Source: Rhynochetos jubatus (lineage: Eukaryota > Chordata > Aves > Eurypygiformes > Rhynochetidae). Taken from it: a stretch of 64,000 bases of DNA. The DNA is taken from positions 61,656,150 to 61,720,149 of the forward strand of contig CM050649.1 of NCBI GenBank assembly GCA_027574665.1, read 5' to 3'. The notes below the pieces were generated by a model. It ran no database searches. It worked only from the letters and a program-made list of their open reading frames with translations, and was not told the DNA's origin. The position numbers were made by a program, and so were the translations under genes. This document shows, piece after piece, positions 60,586-64,000 of the stretch; position 1 is the first letter of the stretch; each line of letters begins with the position of its first letter.

Positions 60586-63500
60586 GCTAGATGCCTAGGC
60601 TCCCTCTGCAGTCAGTGGTAAGAAATAGGCATCTCCATATAAAAGGAGGTTAAATAACCCTACTGCCTGGGTCATAGGCAAGTTGGAGACAGGGCACTAT
60701 GGAGCCCAGTAAAATCGTATATAAAATGGAATAGGTAAATTAGGAACAATTATTCCTGTTAGCAGTTAGCAAATAATGACAAAATTTGAAAAGCAATGTA
60801 GAAAGGTATGAGATGTGCAACTCTTTGCCAATGTTTAAATGTAGGAGCAACAGAAGTGGGAAACTATTCATTAAAATGGTGCTATAGTGTCCAGAAGAAG
60901 TTGCAAATGACGGTCAGAGATGTGTCATTGTATCTACAGCCCAGAGAAAAAGGTAACTACAGGCCAGGAAGACATCAATCTCACAGTAAGTATCACAACA
61001 TGCTTGTTCACTGATCTTGAAGCATTTAGCGTTTATCCCAGTTGGAAGTGTCATACAGTGCAAGATGAGACACTGATCAGATCCACTGTGCTGGTGTCTG
61101 GAGACTTGAGAGAACAACAGTAAGTGAAATAAAATTACAAGTGTTTTGGGAGATCAGTAGGACCAGACAGCCCTTCATGAGCTTATGTAAATTGCTATTT
61201 ATAATTACAAGCTTTTCAGTTATGAAGGAAGCTTCAGGTTATACATAATCCTTAACACTTCCACAGGCAGGAGGTGCATAAACTGAGGTGACTGGATGCA
61301 GAGCATGTGTCGTCGGTCCAAGAAGTGAGATTGAGAAAAGTGGTCCCCTTGTAAAGCGCTGTTCCTACATGAAGCCTTGCTTAAACTTGCCTTCTTCTCA
61401 AAATGGCATATTGTCCATTTACATAATTAAATCATATTCTTCAATTTGGCATATCCTTCAATGTTCAGCTGACAGACACCTCATTCTTGCTGGAACTTAA
61501 ACTAGAGTAGAACTACTGAGTTTGAGTGTTCTCAAACCTTATGTTTGAGTTAAGGATAATTTCAGTATTACACAGTGTAAAATCAGTCTGAAGTGTCAAC
61601 TAAGGTAACAGGCCTGTAAAGTTGTGGGTTCACCAAGACTGTTAATGATGCTATGGAAATTACCACATTTCATTCTGTGAGCTACATTTCCTCTTAATAC
61701 CAATATACCTCAGCTGTTATCATATGTAATGGGTTTTGCCTTGTGTATGTGAAATTAGGCTACTTATTTTTAAAAGCAGAAAATATTTTTCAGTTCCAAT
61801 GTACTATTCTGGTGATTTCCTTTCTAAAATATCAAATGAGTCAAAACAAATAAAAGAAAATCAGTGGGATATTCTACTAGGCTAATAAAAAGAATTCACT
61901 TGGAAACGGTTGGCAGGCTATTACTTGCCATGTCTTACTGGAGGAGGTGTAGGCAGGCTGGAACAGAGAAAACTCCTCAGAGATCTTTCCATTGCTCGAC
62001 AGATGAAGCCCATATAATTCACACAGTGTTTTCACAGAGCGGAAGGTAATAATAATTTCTGAATCATACATGAAACCATGTAAGGCTTTGAAGTAATTGT
62101 AGTTCATAAATATAGGATTTGTGTATATACATGGTCTGGAACTTGACTTTTAATAGTGAGGAGCTGACCCACCACAGTCAGGGCGATCAGTGCAATTCTT
62201 AAAGTTGTTCTGTCTAAAATTGTTTCTGTTATTTATTTGGATGCTTAACAACAGAAACAGATCCAATACACTTTACCACTGGAGAATGAAAGGCAGTTTA
62301 TCTTTGTGTGTATTTTTTAAAAATTTTTAATAAGAGGCATTGTGGACTTTGCTGGACAGGGTTAGGGGAAAGATGTTAAAGAGAAAGTTCAATCATATGA
62401 AATGTGGCAGGAACTCTGAATGAAGAGTGAAAATAGGATGCAAATTAATTATGCCCTAAAATACCCTGTGGTGATGTTAAAATACAGTTTGCTCAAGGGT
62501 TTCATAGTGCTCTGAAATAAACCTCTGCAGAAGCATATGGGAGAATCAGTGGCATGATCAGGCTTTGTGCAATGCCACAGGTCATGTAGCCAAAATATGT
62601 TTTATTGTTCCATGGTGGGTCATATTTGCCTCTGAAAACACTTGTCCAATGGGAATATATGGAACAATTTTGTGATTTTACTGTTACTAAATATCCAGAT
62701 TAACTTAATATCTTGGAACACAGTCATGAGCTAAACTAAAAACTGTATAAAGGAATAAAACGTACTGTTTACTGACCTCAGTTTGGCACTATGTGGCCAT
62801 TTTATCAATCATCTTAGCTACCATATCACATCAGGACCACAATATTGGCCAAAATAACCAGTGTTTAATTATGTATTCTATAGGGTGTTAACAACCAATT
62901 TCACTGGATATTCATTGTCTACCAATGAATTCAAGTGGTAACCATGTGTAAATGTTAATAAGTATCATAATATACTCATCTTGATTATTATATCTTTCAC
63001 TCAGCTATGATGGAAAAATAAGGTTTTTTCTTGGAGGGGACAGGGCTTGTAAAATGTGTTGTGTGTTTGTGGTATTACACTAGAGCCTGAAATGGAAAAT
63101 ATTCATCCACTTGGGCAACTTTACTCACTTAAGCAGCTTTATGATTATAGTACTGTGATAGAAAAGGCCTTGAAATGCTTAAGTAATTAAGCTATTCTGT
63201 AACTGCTGTGTTTCTTTTCCATGGTAATACACAAACTGCAAAGACAGTCTTCTTCAGAGGATGCTTAAGGAAAGAGTTTGTAACCTGGTCACTAAATGTG
63301 TTCTAGACTAGAAAGTACAAATTAAATACTGCATTGGACCTACAGGACTTGAAGGCACATGCAAGTATTTGTCGAAGAGTTGTAGCATTACAAAGAGTTA
63401 TTACCTTTAATCACAGTAGCTCTTTTGTCAGAAAATATAACTAACTTTAAAATGACCACCTTTATTTTGGTTGAATAGGAGAAAAGCTGATCAGAGAAAA

Positions 63501-64000
63501 GAATCTACAAAACCAACTGAAGGGAAGTGACCTTGTTTCCTTGGAAACTGGAATAAAACAACTGATACTTTATAGAACTTGCATGGAAAAGATTGCATAA
63601 CAGCTAGAAATCTGTTTGCTGTAATTTATATCTGAAAACATCTTGTCTTTCTTGTTAAATGTGATTAGTGGTACTTGAATCAAATTCAAGTCATGATTGT
63701 TTTAGTTGGTGGCAATAATACTAATTATATGTATGAATTAAGGCCAATTTTTTTCACTGGTTATCCTCACTCTTTAGTGTCTGTCATCCTTGTGATCAAA
63801 GAAGACAGTGGTGTATCAGGATAGATGAATCAAGCCTGACATAGGTATAAACTCCAGTTATGCCACAGGATCTGTTTGGGGTTTCAGGATTCATCCTTCT
63901 GCACCACAAATAACCTTTGTTATTGAAGCTTCACAGGCCATTCAGCCATAGACTGGCCGTAGCAGTGTCTTGCAATCTACAGAGAAGTAGTATCTACCTT
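60586..64000. other. Intergenic, nothing firm recognised
   Basis: AT-rich DNA to the end of the window. The first 100 bp contain TAGATGCCTAGGCTCCCTCT followed by AAATAGGCATCTCC, an inverted TAGGC-type pattern seen in old amniote repeats. Short frames (60808-61014, 60920-61123, 61288-61500, 61877-62107) show no domain. Confidence 0.55.

Noticed and set aside
1-64000. CRISPR arrays, tRNA or rRNA genes, bacterial-type operons or an integrated complete provirus
   Set aside because: None seen. The only retroviral sequences are two solo LTRs without internal genes, and the repeats are microsatellites and CR1.

Overview
The window looks like a bird genome. Three coding exons on the + strand match the C-terminal end of the PKA-like kinase PRKX. 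The interspersed repeats are the set expected in birds: CR1 LINE copies ending in the ATTCTATGA-type tail, and two ERVL-type solo LTRs that begin with a TGTGCTGGTTTTG-type edge (the first copy has TCTGCTGG). That LTR family is, to my knowledge, common in Neoaves, so a neoavian bird is the best guess. Nothing here is prokaryotic: there is no operon, CRISPR array or intact long ORF.

Layout. Bases 1-13017 are the 3' end of PRKX: intron, then exons at 3553-3610, 6138-6215 and 8566-8691 (stop codon). A predicted intron interrupts the 3'UTR 23 nt after the stop, and a 3.8 kb terminal 3'UTR ends near an AATAAA at 12992. From 13018 to 64000 I find no convincing protein-coding exon, so this is about 51 kb of intergenic DNA.

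Intergenic repeats. 19286-21310 is a minus-strand CR1 that kept its ORF1 (SGNH/GDSL-esterase-like protein) and its 3' end but lost nearly all of ORF2 (endonuclease and reverse transcriptase). 21438-21525 is a short CR1 tail. 22095-22772 is a plus-strand, 5'-truncated CR1 that forms a large inverted repeat with the first copy. 27734-28266 is a solo ERVL-type LTR with a perfect 5-bp target-site duplication (CAAGC). 39423-39594 is a 172-bp (CCCTT)n array. 51379-51426 is a GA/CA compound microsatellite. 58440-59270 is an old, strongly diverged CR1, and 60004-60585 is a second solo LTR. Ancient SINE (MIR/CORE-like) relics are suspected near 29.0, 31.6, 35.8 and 57.7 kb.

Function. The only functional gene supported is PRKX. 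Its last exons supply kinase subdomain XI and the AGC-kinase C-tail, ending in the FxxF hydrophobic motif. The rest is repeat-derived or unassigned DNA. Some short structures deserve checking: two adjacent perfect hairpins at 24179-24255, a pair of TTAATGAGCT boxes exactly 20 bp apart at 54427-54456, and an exon-like segment at 56981-57043. I did not find a clear new biological system. The points of greatest interest are the ORF1-only CR1 deletion derivative and the tandem hairpins.
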